DNA from: Trema orientale
Lineage: Eukaryota; Streptophyta; Magnoliopsida; Rosales; Cannabaceae
DNA length: 64,000 bases
Assembly: GCA_002914845.1 (NCBI GenBank)
Contig: JXTC01000023.1
Span: 649,622 to 713,621, forward strand
Direction: 5' to 3'
A model generated the notes under the pieces. It was not told the DNA's origin and made no database searches. It saw only the letters and a list, made by a program, of their open reading frames with translations. Both the position numbers and the translations under genes were made by a program. Shown here one piece after another: positions 35,040 through 47,417 of the stretch. The first letter of the stretch is position 1, and each line of letters begins with the position of its first letter.

Positions 35040-35794
35040 AAAGCCATCTCCAATCAGGAACTCTATTTTGTAGCAATCAACACTCTAAAACGCAACAATT
35101 TTACTCTATATTATTTTCTCATCTCCAACCCATTACTCCAAATATTACACCAAACGGAATATTCTCTACAATAAAAAGAATACTCTCTCTATCTTTTACC
35201 CAAATCTACTTTTTAACCTTTATCTTTCTATGGATATTTTATTTAATCAATTACTTCACTAATATACTTATATTAACTATATGCTTTTAATTATATGTAT
35301 TTATAATTTTGTGTTCTCTGTTTTTATGCTTTTATCTACTAAGTTGCAACAAAAGTTGTGTTTTGTTAAATTTAATTGAGTGTTTGATTATTTTATTAAT
35401 TTTTAAGCATTATATACATATTTTTAATGATTTCTATATATGTAACATTTTTTATCAATACATTAAAACTATTAAATTAATTAATCTTTGTCCCAATTAA
35501 CTTAAGCAATTAATCTAATATTATTACATTAATTAAAACACTTTAAATGTAAAATAGATCCAAGGATATTGTGGAAATTACACATTTAAAAAAGGGTATT
35601 TTTGGAAGTTTGACAAAAAAAGAAAAAGAAAAAAAAAAGACACATCAATACCATTTGTACAGTGCCATGCTATATTTAGTGCAGCACTGTAGTTGCACGG
35701 CAAAATGTCACAGGTTTTGCTGCTTGGTTGGAGGGCTTCATTTACTCCAAATCTGGTAATTACTCCATTTTGCCAACCAGTTGGAGTTGCTCTG
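35040..35794. mobile_element. Probable MITE-like element with CATCTCCAA ends
   Basis: The left end AAGCCATCTCCAATCAGG pairs, with mismatches, with the right end, whose reverse complement is AGAGCAACTCCAACTGG. Internal CATCTCCAACCCATTACTCC at 35120 and AAATGGAGTAATTACC (reverse complement) near the right end also pair. The 755 bp interior is T-rich and non-coding. Confidence 0.45.
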
Positions 35795-35814
35795 AGTCCA
35801 ACCCTTTTCAATAT

Positions 35815-36282
35815 TTATAAGAAATGCATTTTTTTAAGATCAATTTAAAAAATGACCATTTTTATATCTATTTAATACATGACTGTTTAATAATTTTATT
35901 TTGATAAATAGTCGTTCTTTAGTTCATCTATTTTTTTTATAAAGTAGATCAATTTTTGAAAAATTAAATCAATTTTCAAAAATTGAATCAAAATATATTG
36001 ATATCTAAAATACGAAAACATCCCTTTTTTAAATAAAATTTGGTCATTTTTTAACAATGTTTGAAAAACTGTCATTTTACAAAGTATAATACAAAATTTT
36101 GTTATTTCGCTAAAAAGCCCAAATTACATACTAGTCAAGTCCATTTCCCTTTTTTTCCCTAAGACACAATTCATCCAATAAGAATTAGAACAAACCTGGC
36201 CACATGGAATCCTATGCATACGGGAATTCTAGGAGAAAAATAATGAATTGAAAGAAGCCCAAATGGTTTAGTAAGAGTTGGA
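35815..36282. repeat. Upstream-of-NLR segment, copy A (truncated)
   Basis: From about 35940 this closely matches 47418-47775: shared GAATCAAAATAT, TTGATATCTAAAATA, CAAATTACATACTAGTCAAG, TCCATTTCCC, CCTGGCCACATGGAATC, GGGAATTCTAGGAGAAAAAT and AATGAATTGAAA. Copy B leads into the NLR gene 2 promoter; copy A is cut off at about 36282 by gypsy coding sequence. The first part (35815-36110) also resembles, in inverted orientation, the AT-rich block at 18000-18280 upstream of NLR gene 1. Confidence 0.8.
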
Positions 36283-37739
36283 ACACATCCTCGCATTTTA
36301 TCCATGATGACACAGTTCTTTGTGGTCGATTGCCCCTCTGCTTTCAATGCCGTCCTAGGACGCCCTACTCTCAGAGAGACGTGAGTAGTTATCTCAGTCT
36401 ACCACCTTGCAATGAAATTTCTAACGCAACATGGTCTGAGCGAAGTGCGAGATAATCAATACGATTCTCAATCTTGCTATAAAAATTCATTAAAAATTGT
36501 CGCAGAAGAATCTATACGTCACACATAAGTAATGATGGTTCAACAGTACGCATCTATAACAAGTGATATCGAGCTTGACCCTTGTATCATCAATAAGAGT
36601 TCAAAACTTGACCAATCGAGGATTTGGAAGAATAAAAAATCGATGAAGCTCGAACCTCAAAGGTATTGAAGATTGGGATGAAACTACAAGAACCACTTCG
36701 CACTAATCTGATTGACTTCCTGAAATCAAATCTCAATGTCTTCGCATAGCAACATTCTGATATAGTAGGAATTGATCCCGAGGTAATATGTCACCGCTTA
36801 AATGTAGCCCCATCGAAGAAGCCAGTTTGCCAGAAAAGGCAAGCAATGGACGTTGAACGATATGTCGCATTAAAAGAGGAAGTGGAAAAACTGCTCAACA
36901 TCGACTTCATTAGGGAGTCATTTTACCCAAATTGACTCACTAATCCTGTCTTAGTAATGAAGTCCAATAGGAAGTGGAGGATATGTATTGACTTCACAAA
37001 CTTAAATAAAGCTTGCACGAAGGACAACTTCCCATTACCTCGCATTGACCAACTTGTTGATGTGACGTCAGGTCATGAGCTGCTTAGCTTCATGGACACA
37101 TATTTAGGATACAACCAAATCCCAATGTACGAGTTCGATGAAGACTATACCTCATTCATTATAGATAGTGGACTGTACTGTTATAAGAAAATGACATTCA
37201 GACTTATCTCGTGCTTCGGACAAATGCAAACCATTTTTTGAAGTGCTGAAAGGCTCTAAGAAGTTCGAATGGATTGAAACCTGTGAGCACACATTCTAGG
37301 AGTTAAAAAGGTATCTTGGATCTCCCATGCTCCTCTCAAAACCAAAAAAGACAAAAAGTTATATTTGTACCTCGATGTTTCTCCATATGCAACCAATTTA
37401 CTACATGAGCAAATGGTTACTCAATGTTGAGACCCGTTACCCAGAAAGGGAAAAGCTCGCATTAGTGCTGGTCATCACCTCAAGAAAATTGCGACCTTAC
37501 TTCCATGCATATTCTATCGATGTATTTACCAATTTTTCTGTTAAACAAGTTTTACAAAAGTCTGAAGCCTCAAGACGACTGCTTAAATGGGCCGTTGAGT
37601 TGAGCCAATTTGACATTACTTGTTGACCAAGAACTATCATCAAAGGCCAACCATTGGCCGACTTCATCGCAGAATTCACATATGATGTCAATATACCTGT
37701 TGAGGAAAATGTGGAACCCACGATTGATACATCGAAGCT
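36283..37739 (+). pseudogene. Ty3-gypsy pol fragment (protease end, reverse transcriptase, RNase H)
   Basis: The plus strand encodes a post-protease segment (FFVVDCPSAFNAVLGRPTL), then the reverse transcriptase N-terminus (LKEEVEKLLNIDFIRES; KWRICIDFTNLNKACTKDNF; PLPRIDQLVDVTSGHELLSF; DTYLGYNQIPM), then a deletion near 37230 that removes the catalytic YXDD region. It resumes with CKPFFEVLKGSKKFEW, the RNase H region (YPEREKLALVLVITSRKLRPY; SVKQVLQKSEASRRLLKWAV) and KGQPLADFIAEFT. Stops are present. Its next codons are found at 47389-47417, beyond the CACTA insertion. No LTRs flank it. Confidence 0.9.
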
Positions 37740-38269
37740 CACTACAATAAAACAAGAATAGAGGGGTGACAAATAAAGTATAGTGTCGCCGCTAAAAGTT
37801 TGCTGGTATAGATATTTAAAGCAGCGACACATGTAGTCTCCGTATTAGATAATTTATAGTGACGACAATTATCCCCGCTAAAAAATGGACAAAAATGTCA
37901 TCTGGTAAACCAATAGCAGCGACAATTTCGAAATTATCGCCGGTATATGTTTAATTGTCGCTGCTTTAGAGTAAATTTTTATTTTTATTAAATAATTAAT
38001 TAAATTAATGACCTAAAGTGGCGATAATTTATCGCTGCTTTATATTGAATTTTTGTTTTTTAGTAATTAATCATTTTAAATATTTATTTAAAATAATTAT
38101 TTTTTATATATTTATTTTTTAAACAATAAAAAATAATTCAAATTTAAATAAATAAAAATTACATTAAGATAAACTAAATAAATTAATAATTAGTAAAAAA
38201 ATAAATAAAGTAATATTTCAAATGATATTTATATTAAATAGAGTTGTCTGAAACTAAAAACAAGTCTAC

Positions 38270-41200
38270 AATTCTAAATCTTCGTCATCGATTTCTTCAC
38301 TCTCATCTTCTTGACGAGTTGGTTAAGACGGTGGAGGAGAGGCAAAATCAGGTGGCAGTGACGGGGGGCGGGGGCATCGTACCAAACGATTTCGAAGTGG
38401 ACCCTAGATAGATATAAGCTGTGCTAGACATGTTGACATCTGGTACTAAATATGACAAAATCCTCTGTATATACACTATCTACGCCACCTGAGCATCTAG
38501 TGATCATTGTTGTTGAAGTATCATCTCTTGAGTGGCCACCTCTCGCTACTGGGCTATCATCATATATTGCTGGCTCTCTTGTATATATCCTTGGACATTC
38601 TCAGGTACTGGCAGTAGAAAGTCTGGTGGGGCAGATCTAGTACTAGAAGTAAATTTACTCAACTTACGTCTAACACCTCTCCTAAATCTGTGACATGTAC
38701 CGAGAATCTCATCCGCAATATGAGCATCAGTGATAGAAGTGGATGAGCTCGAACTAGATTGAGAAGATGCTTGAGACTAAGTGTTCTGAATCTCAAGCAT
38801 CTTATTATGTAAAAAATATTAAAATTAGTATATTAAAAACAAGAGATTTTGTTTAAAAAAATTAATTAATGACATACGTAATTGGCCTCAAACTGTGCAC
38901 ACGGACATTCGGTCCGCTCAGTGAAGTAACGGTCTTTGAAACTCTCAACAATTGGTTGAAACTCGCCAGTAGTAGGATTACACAGCAAAAATATTTAAAG
39001 TGACATAATTTATTATTAAAATTTAATGTCTTAAAAATAAAAATTATTATAAGAAAAATCAAAATTTTATTACCTTCTTATATCGTTTGTGAGCAATGGA
39101 AGTGGCTCCATGTTTGCTTACTGCTAAATGACGCACCATATTCATAACATTTCTTTTAGACATCGCCTGTATGAAAAAAAAATTAATTAAAATAAAATAT
39201 TGTATTACTTCATAATAAGTAAATAATTCATAACCACACACTAATCCTAAACTCTGAAGAGTGAAAAATATTGTAACACTATCCCCATATTGCAGCATCC
39301 ATCTCGTTAGGCACTTTGGAACGTGCCATAACCAAGTCAAAAGAATTTTTATGCCCCCAGCGAGCCTGAAATACTCATTAAGCTCGGTCTTCCAGTTGTT
39401 GTATATATCTGCCGCAGTCCTAAAGATACCATCCCTGACATTGGCCAAATCATCATTATCTTCGTTAAGATTTTTGTATTCAAAAACTTCCTACAATTGT
39501 AAAAAATTATCATTATGTTAAAAGTAAATACAAAATTCATAACATTTAATAAATATGACCTATTTATTACCTCGATAACATGAATGATCTTCTATTTCTG
39601 CAAAGCTGGAACTGACTTTCAATTTTCTATCAGACAAGTATGCCAATCAAATGGGGGAAGTATTTTTGATAGTTGTCGATTGGGCGCCAAATGCCTTCCG
39701 CCTTGTCGAATTTGATAGGAGGGGGGTTCTACCCCTTTGTTGACTCATGATATGTAACATCAATTATACACTCTTATTTTGAAGTTAACAAACATATAAT
39801 TAAGAACTAATAATCTACTTGAGTGTGTAGCAAGATAAATTGAAAGGATCACAAGACATTCAAGATAGATTATAGATTAGAACTTGAAGACAAAGAACAA
39901 TATAACAAGACCTAGACTACCAAAAGATTATACATTTAGTTCTTGTACTTCAATATTTAACTACACTTAATATGATCTTAATGGCTTAAATTTCTCAAGA
40001 AATTGGAATTTTTCGAAGCAAAATTACCAAAATTATTTATCTCTAATCAAAGTAAGAAATTTATTTTTCACAAGCTTTCAAATTGATTTATAAATTTCTA
40101 TAGTTCCTATATTACATATTAAATCAATTTATAATGTCACGTTTTGGAAATAATTGAAAAAGACTTGAAATAAAATTGAAATTATGCTCTCAGATAGAAC
40201 CGATAGACCAGTGGCCAGAATCGGTCGACCGATTCCTCTGCTCTTTTTAACGGCTTTTTAAAATTCGACCGTTACAACCACACTTTCAAAGACTAGTATT
40301 TTTAGTCGACCAAAAGTAGACTTTCGGTCTGCCGAAAATGATAGATTGTCTGTTTAACGGTCTAAAACGACTAGTTTTCATTGTAGTCTATTTATTGAAG
40401 CTTTTTTAACACTTGAAACAACTTTTGAACATTCCTAAATTGCTTTAAACATACTTTCAAGTTGTTCTAATCAACTTTTTTGAATCAAACTTTCAAAACC
40501 ACTTTCTCACAAAAGACAATTGAGCCAAACTAGATCATATCTTGTGTTATCATTTAATCTCTCTAGGCTTACCTTGTATCAATCCTTTTATTAGAGAGAT
40601 TCTAATTGAGTGTATCAATAAACAAAATCAAAATTATATTCGTAAGGTGAGGTTGACATCGGATTCACAAACAATCCAGTTTAGATGAGATTGGCACCGG
40701 AGTCAAAACAGTCCGAGTTAGGCGTGATAGAGTCGGATTCAAAGCTATTGTAAAGGCGCGAGTGTGCCTAAGGAAAAAGCATTTGTTGTGTAAAAAAGAT
40801 GGTCAAGCTCATTCTCTTGATCCGATAGTGGATAGCTCGAAGCGGGTTACCAAGGGCTGGGGACGTAGATAAACCATTAGGTTTATTGAAACTCGTAAAA
40901 TAAGTATTTCTATTTCTCTATCCCAATCTCTTTAAATTTATTTATCTTGAGTTTGTGCATGCTATTTAACTATTTTTACTTGTTAAACTTACTTGATTGT
41001 CAAGAAAAGTTTACTAAAGTTTTTAAAACCCAATTCACCCCCCTCTTGGGTTAGCTAACCTTGGACTTACACTCTTTTCCTCAAACAGCTGACGTAGGTT
41101 CAATGACCTACTCTTCGATCTCACATTTTTCCTAATCGGTTGTACAAAATAAATAAGCATATTAGCAAACAAAGTCCACATATCCAAAGTAATGAAAAAG

Positions 41201-41335
41201 TAAAAAATTTAATACGTAACGAACAATACCTGACTCGCACCGTTGAGGGACTCTGGTAGGACGCCGTGGAGGGTCGACATCTCTATCACCACCGTGATAA
41301 CTAGACTCAACAGTAACCATGACTATATGTATGTA
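38270..41335 (-). pseudogene. TNPA-like CACTA protein (Transposase_24 / Ptta-En-Spm family), interrupted
   Basis: The minus-strand first exon (about 41325-41230) begins MVTVESSYHGGDRDVDPPRR. After the copia solo LTR (39738-41071), coding sequence resumes with VEPPSYQIRQGGRHLAPNRQ, then the Transposase_24-like core at 39059-39448 (WKTELNEYFRLAGG, LTWLWHVPKCL, then after an AT-rich intron-like gap AMSKRNVMNMVRHLAVSKHG). Further on come GEFQPIVESFKDRYF near 38940 and a Ser-rich tail with ADEILGTCHRFRRGVRRKLS near 38700. This family corresponds to the DNA-binding accessory protein that recognises subterminal repeats. A stop in the tail (38780) and the LTR insertion inactivate it. Confidence 0.8.
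39738..41071 (+). mobile_element. Solo LTR of a SIRE/Maximus-type Ty1-copia retrotransposon
   Basis: The 1,334-bp sequence starts TGTTGACTCATG and ends TTGGACTTACA. The body has features of Maximus/SIRE LTRs: repeated GGTCGACCGA phrases with AACGG (40220-40360) and the CCAATTCACCCCCCTCTTGG phrase near the 3' end. Flanks CCCTT (39733-39737) and CTCTT (41072-41076) form a 5-bp target duplication with one mismatch. It lies between two coding parts of the TNPA-like gene; a solo LTR arises by recombination between the two LTRs of a full element. Confidence 0.8.
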
Positions 41336-41388
41336 TAATAGTGAAAAATATATAATAATTAAAAATTATAGACAGAAATTAAATTCTA

Positions 41389-42262
41389 GAAGGGTATTTT
41401 GTTATTCTAGGAGCATTTTTGGTATTTTGTGAATTAAATATGTATTTTTGGATATTATTGTGAAAATATGTTACTTTTAATAATAAATTACTTGTAAGAA
41501 TATTTTAGGTATAATTATATTTTGGTTAATTCCTTAATTTAGATATATTTTCGTTACCATAGGGGCATTTTTAGTTTTTTTTTTTATAATTTAAGACTAT
41601 TATTAGGTAATATTTTGAACTTAAGGGTAATGCTAGTTTCCTAATTTGTAGGGGTAGTTTTGTAATTTTGCACCAAAACAGGTGCTTAAAGTACTTATGG
41701 GTGACTATAGGGTCATTATGGGTATTTTTACATAGGGGTGACTATAGGGCATTATGGATATTTTGTTATACTATGGGCATTTTGGATATTTTTTATAATT
41801 AATAGGGTATTTTTCAATATTATTGTCAACATAGGGTATTTTTGGAATATGATTAGTTGTAAAGTATTCTAAGTATTTTATTACTTCTAGGGGTATTTTT
41901 GGTACTTTTTTACATGTACGGGTAATTTAGGTATTTTATTAATAGTAGCAACATTTTAGTAACTGTAGGGGTATAATGGGTATTTGTTTTAATTAAAGGG
42001 GTAATTTTGGGTATAGCTATAAATATAGGGGTATTTTTAGAATTTAATTAGTTGTAGGGCTATTTAGGGTATTTTATTATTTGTAGGAGTATTTTCAGTA
42101 TTTATTTACATACACAGGTAATTTGGATATTTTATTAGTTATAGCGGCATTTTAGTGATCACAGGGGCATTTAGGGTAGTTTGTTACATTAGGGGAATTT
42201 TAGAAATTTTAAAGAATTAAATGGCCATTTTGTTAAATAAAGGGTATTTTGGGTATTTTATA
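41389..42262. repeat. Degenerate GGGTATTTTGG repeat tract
   Basis: Dozens of irregular copies of RGGGTATTTTNGGTATTTT separated by 10-30 bp of AT-rich sequence (for example 41392, 41567, 41700, 41818, 41890, 42001, 42068, 42240). It lies just upstream of the TNPA-like first exon, within the likely intron or leader of the CACTA element. Confidence 0.75.
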
Positions 42263-43139
42263 TAAATAAATTATTTCTTATATAATTCATTTAATTTATA
42301 AATCTAATCATTAATTTTATTATTAATTTGTTCACTAATTAATAATAAGTTATTTTTTTATATATAATAATAATTTTTATAAACATTATTTTATAATTAA
42401 AATTATTATGTATTTATCCAATATTAAAACTAATTTACTTAAATACTTTGAACATAATTAAGAATAATTATAAACATAAAAAATATCATCTAAAAATTCT
42501 AAAACTATAAACATATATAATACATTTATCATAAAAAGTTTTACTAAAATAACCATAACTATATAACTTTTCCAATCCTAATTTCACAAATTAACAATAT
42601 TAAAATTTTTCTACTTATTCTAACTTTTGCTAACTTTTTACTCTTAATATCACAAACTTTTTTCTCAAACTTTTTCAATTCAAATTTTTAGCCAAAATTA
42701 TCCATAATTAAATTTCCACAATATTCCATACAATTACAAAATTAATATTCTACAATATGCCACATATTAAAATTTTGCATATACCAAAAATTACCACATA
42801 TTTTCTACTAAATAACAAAAAATCTTATTCCATAATTCTAAACCAAAAACTAAAATTCACAAAAACTTCACAAACACCAAAATCCAATATTCCACATTCA
42901 TCAAATCACAAATATCCAACAGAATATAAATTTCTAACATATTCATTATTTCACCAATATATCAAAAATTACAAATTCATCAAAAGTTAACAAAAATATA
43001 TACACTAACCTTTCTTGTTTGTATAAACTCAATATAAATTATCCAAATATATTATGCATACATAAAATACAAACAAATAAATAAAAATTAAATTTTCAAC
43101 TAAAAACGAATTAAATAAATAAAAAAATAATAAATATAT
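42263..43139. other. AT-rich interior of the CACTA element
   Basis: More than 80% A/T by eye, no coding features. One 77-codon frame (42757-42990) is Asn/Lys/Ile-rich as expected by chance. Confidence 0.55.
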
Positions 43140-43291
43140 AATAAAAACTAACCCTTAAGAAGAGGAGCCGAAGGAGGTGACAGCGGAGGGAGTAGATGGC
43201 AGCGTCAGCGAGGAGGAGGAGGCGGCAGTGACCAAAGTTTGTGTGAGAGAGAGAGAGAGAAATTGAGTAAGTGAGAGAATGTGAGAAAGAG
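43140..43291 (-). promoter_or_regulatory. Probable 5' leader of the TNPA-like gene, with GA microsatellite
   Basis: On the minus strand this is a CT-rich leader (CTCTCTCTCTCTC at 43245-43260 inverted) followed by GCCGCCTCCTCCTCC-type sequence and a splice-donor-like AAGGGTTAG/GT near 43150. A comparable CT-rich leader lies in the CACTA remnant at 50640-50715. The hAT element below has inserted in it, so the matching GA repeat appears again at 46699-46720. Confidence 0.5.
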
Positions 43292-46200
43292 TAGGGGCGC
43301 ACACGGTCGAGAAAGAGTTGGCCGGATTAAGAGGCAATTACTAGGCCGGGCCGAAACTCAGCCTGTACAAAAACTGGGCCGATGAAATAATCAAAGCCCA
43401 GAAAACCGCAAGCTCGGGCCACATCTCGATTCAGTTTGGGTTGGATCAGCCTGGTCGGGTTCTGGGCTTAAATTGGGCTTCAATCATGATAATTATTTCA
43501 AATTTTATGGGACCATTATAGGAAAATCCATAAGCAAATTTGGCCAGAAAGTTTATGGGCTTTTCTTTATCTGGTTATATGGGCCTAATTTTGGCAAAAC
43601 TAGTCTTTACTCCATTATCCAAAATAATGAATGATTTATGCGTATATACCACTTTCATTGACGGTTGTCTTGAATGTTCATCGTCCATATCATAATTTTA
43701 GAGATAAAATACTATTCCTCAGAGAAAAAAAAAAAAATAGAGTGCATTAATCCAACATTCAAGTTGATTTTTGGTAGAGTCATCCAAGGTAAAATATATC
43801 CCCGTCGAAAAAAACTACCGACATCTAAAATGTAAACACACTCTTTAAACTTCCAAGCAGTTTTCCAGCAAGCCTGCAACTTAACAAAGAGGAAAAGGAA
43901 AAACGAAAAAAATTGATGAGATTATTAGAAATAACATAAACACAAATGAATATACAATACAAGATAAAGAATCAATTTTAACCAAAAAAAGTACCGCAAT
44001 ATCACCAGCAAACAACATATGGAAGCCTTGAGAAAAAATGACAAAAACTCCCACTAACATCACAAAAAGCCAAAATAATGCAAAAAATAAAACATTAAAG
44101 AGAAAAACAAAAGCTAAATAAAAAATAAAGTCTTGCCTTTTATTCATCAATGACCAGTGGAACACTTCATGAAGCTAGCAGCAACAACCAAAACATACGA
44201 TTAAAAGAGATTAAGAGAGTGAAAGAGTCAAGAGAGGAGATCTAGATTTTAGGATCTTAAATCTAAACGAAACAAAGGTTAGGATTCATATTATAGACTC
44301 ATAATCTCATGTTAGCGAGTGAAAGAGAAGAGATCCAAGCGAGAATCAAAAAAAAAAAGAGAAAAAAAGCTTACAAGATGTTTTGGGGTAGAAATGGAAT
44401 GGAGATGGTTATGAATTACACCTATGGGAATGATATTGTGGGATGTGGTATAGGGTGTTTGAATATAGCAATGCTAAATGGGACCCATACTCAATGTGAT
44501 TAAATTGATAGCTCAAAAGTGCCCTACAAAAAGAAAAATGAAACAAACTCTACAAGAAATATGGGACTTCCCTTATGATGGGTATTGGAAACTAAATGCT
44601 TACGTAATGGACACATGGTGTCCTTAAAATATGGAAAATATTCCTTCTCAATAAAATTGGCATTGGCAAGAAGAAGATCTAAGAAGGGGAGATATGGTCA
44701 TAAAGCAATAAGTAAATAACAAAGGAAAAGACATATAAAAGGGAGAGGAGAGAAATATGCTTGCAAAAGATTGTATATCTGAAAAAGAGGGAATCTAGGA
44801 GAATAAAAAGAGGATCTACAAAATAGAAAGTCTAGATAGCTAATTGTAGATATCACCACCACTATAAAGAGAGAAGCAAGCAAGAAGTAAAACACGGTCT
44901 AGGGAGGAAGGGTTCAGGAAAAGAAAGAAAAAGAGAAAGAGAGAGGAAGGAAGAAGGAAAGAAAATCGTTAGAAGAAAGATTCTTTGAGTTATAAGGGTA
45001 AACAAAAGAATGATAAGAGAAGAAGTTAAGTTAAACAAAACATCACAATGAGAGCTATGAATAAAAATGGAGAGAAAGAAAAATAGGGTACTAAAAATTT
45101 AGAGAGCTGAAACTCATTACCTAATAAAAGGGCAATACCATCTCCGGGCTATCAATTTGAGTCTTTAGTTGTGGGACTATATTCTTTTCATTTATTCTCT
45201 TGATTTTATCCCCTTTTGATTAAAGTATTTCCTTACTCTCATCACTACTATCATTCCTACGGCGCTGCAGGTATGTTCTCCAGCACTCTCCCTTAATTTT
45301 TTTTTTATGAGCTCTAAACCTTCCTTTATAATTTGCATTGCCAAATTAATGACTTGATATCAATAATGAACGGATGAACAAGGTGAATGGCATTAAAATG
45401 GCAACTAGCAAGGTTAGACAAATATAAACTATAAAGAATACATGAATCCAATGTTAAAAAACAATATTAAAAAATGATTTGGATGTACTAATAATATCAA
45501 TCACAATGAATGAATAAAATAAAGACCTTAGTTGAACCAGATTCTTCCTACCTTAGCGAGACTGGAGTCACATGCCTTAGATAGACAAGAAATCCCCTAC
45601 CTTTGATAAAACCCAAATTGTTATACCTTTGCTAGACTCTGGAATTTCGATGTTTTCTACTGGACTAGAACTTCGATGTCTTTTTCGGATTAAATATCCT
45701 CTAAAATGTATACCTTTGCTAAACTGGAGTTTTAACACCTTCGCTGGACTGGAAGTTTGACATCTTTAAACTGTTGTACTCTTGCTAAATTGGAGATGTA
45801 TACCTTGGCTAGACCGAAGTTTTCATACTCTTGCTATGTGTGAACTTAATATCTTGGTTGAATTGGATTTAATAAAATTGGGATACATCTTGTCCAGGTT
45901 AAAGAAAGAAAGAATATCAATTAAAATAAATACTCAATAAGACCCCTTAATGACACCTTGATTAAATAAATATTTCTTTTCTAATCTGCCAACATCTTAT
46001 ACTACTCTGCTTCATCATATTACTCCATAATCCTCGTGTCATAATCGTTATAATGCTATATGCATCTGTTGACATTTAATCAGTAAAATGATCCCATAAT
46101 TGCCCTTACGTTTAATGATTCATAAACTAGTATTTATTTTGATTATATTAAAAACAGTTTATTATATATCCTCTATCCGATTACTCTGTTTTTTAGTCAT

Positions 46201-46698
46201 ATAAACACCCCTTATTTACATTCTATAGATCAATGCTTCATTATTTAGACTAGTGCCTATTCTCTAATAAATACGATCAAAACTTATGCCATGATAATCA
46301 TCTTTGTAATTCATACTATGTATCACTCATAAGACCTATGATCATGGCATATGCACGTTCCTCCTCGGACCCGGGAACACAAGAGATTATGAGTTTTGAA
46401 TAGAGAGAAGAGGGAGAATTCGATTGAGCAGAGAATGAGACTGAGGGAGAGGAGGGGAGGATGCGGCACACAGCAGATATATAAATAAATATATTTTAAA
46501 ATTAACTTTATGGTTACCGGTCGGGACGGCCCAGTTCGGGTTGCTAAGGCCTAAACCCTTTTCCGGCCCATGAAATATCGGTTTAAGGCCTGGATTAGCC
46601 GAACTAGGTTTGGGTTTCATTGGGACTCTTCATTCGGCCCAAAATTCAGCCTGGGTTATTCGGTTTGAACGGGTTGGGCCGAAAAATGTGCACCCCTA
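43292..46698. mobile_element. hAT-type element (3.4 kb), nested in the CACTA element
   Basis: Terminal repeats TAGGGGCGCACACGGTC (43292) and, inverted, TAGGGGTGCACATTTTTCGG (ending 46698). GGCCGGGCCGAAA / GGGCCGAA-type subterminal motifs occur on both sides (43320-43470; 46500-46690), a signature of a plant hAT group. Flanking 8-mers AGAAAGAG and CGAGAGAG match 6 of 8 within GA-repeat context. No transposase is recognised; frames at 43881-44165 and 44309-44503 look random, so it is non-autonomous. Confidence 0.75.
45535..45905. repeat. Degenerate ~25-bp minisatellite
   Basis: About a dozen imperfect units with the theme TATACCTTTGCTAGACTGGAGTTTTGA. Examples: TACCTTAGCGAGACTGGAGT (45550), TACCTTTGCTAGACTCTGGA (45625), TACCTTTGCTAAACTGGAGT (45710), ACCTTCGCTGGACTGGAAGT (45737), TACCTTGGCTAGACCGAAGT (45809). 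Confidence 0.75.
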
Positions 46699-47388
46699 CG
46701 AGAGAGAGAGAGAGAGAGAGTCAAGAAAAAAAAAACAAAATAGGAAGATGAAATGGTGCTGCAGATCTGAAAGATTTTAATATTTAAAGCAGTGATATTT
46801 GTCGCTGTTTTAGATCACATGTATCCGCTTTAGGTTTTTTTACTAAATGTTGCCGTTTTAGATCACATGTCCCTGCTTTAGGTTTTTTTACTCGAGAACA
46901 TATTTCTGGCGGTTTAGTAATTTTCACGAAATGCTTAAAGCGATAGTCGCTGCTTTAGAGTTTAAAAATATTTTATTATTTATTATTTATAATTAATTTT
47001 TTATTTAAAAATTTTATTCAAATTAAAATCTAAAGCCACGAAAAATTAAAATTTAAAAAAATTATATTTATTATTTATAATTACTTTATTTTATTCGAAT
47101 TAAAAATTCTAAAGCAGTGACTATAGTCATCCTAAAAAATAAGAAAATCTAAAGTGACGAAAATTGTCACTGGTTTAGAGTTTTTGGTGGAAATATTTCG
47201 CGCCACTTGGCACACTTAATCTAAAGCGGCAACAATAGTTTTTAGTGGAAATTACTGGCTCGTATTAACAGTGAAATATTTAAAGTGGCGACTTTTAATA
47301 GTTGCTGCTACTATCAGATTTGTCACCGCTTTTGGTGCGAGCTAAAGCGGCGATGATGTCCTTGCTCTATTACCTATTTGTTGTAGTG

Positions 47389-47417
47389 GCTATAGAAATT
47401 ATATGTTAATGGGTCAA
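47389..47417 (+). pseudogene. Continuation of the gypsy fragment past the CACTA insertion
   Basis: Removing the CACTA and one GCT copy joins the gypsy frame to KLYVNGS (consensus W-E-L-Y-V-D-G-S, with the Trp codon now a stop). The match ends abruptly at GGGTCA (47411-47417), where copy B of the NLR-upstream segment begins. Confidence 0.75.

Larger units (their letters stand above)
37740..47388 (-). mobile_element. CACTA element (9.6 kb) with nested insertions
   Basis: Left terminus CACTACAATAAAAC (37740); right terminus TTGTTGTAGTG (to 47388), i.e. CACTACAACAAA inverted. A perfect 3-bp target duplication GCT lies at 37737-37739 and 47389-47391. Subterminal repeats built on AAAGCGGCGACAATT / TTGTCGCTGCTTTA occur at 37776-38040 and 46785-47360 in both orientations. 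It carries a minus-strand TNPA-like gene but no TNP2 transposase, so it is non-autonomous. A copia solo LTR and a hAT element sit inside; without them it would be about 4.9 kb. Confidence 0.93.

Noticed and set aside
38452..38640. 62-codon plus-strand frame in the CACTA element
   Set aside because: It is the antisense of the Ser-rich tail of the TNPA-like gene.
39738..41071. Considered as an intron of the TNPA-like gene
   Set aside because: TG...CA ends, SIRE-type LTR body and a near-perfect 5-bp duplication indicate a solo LTR insertion.
43881..44165. Hydrophobic 94-codon minus-strand frame resembling membrane segments
   Set aside because: The Phe/Leu/Val richness follows from the purine-rich plus strand of the hAT interior; no conserved motif.
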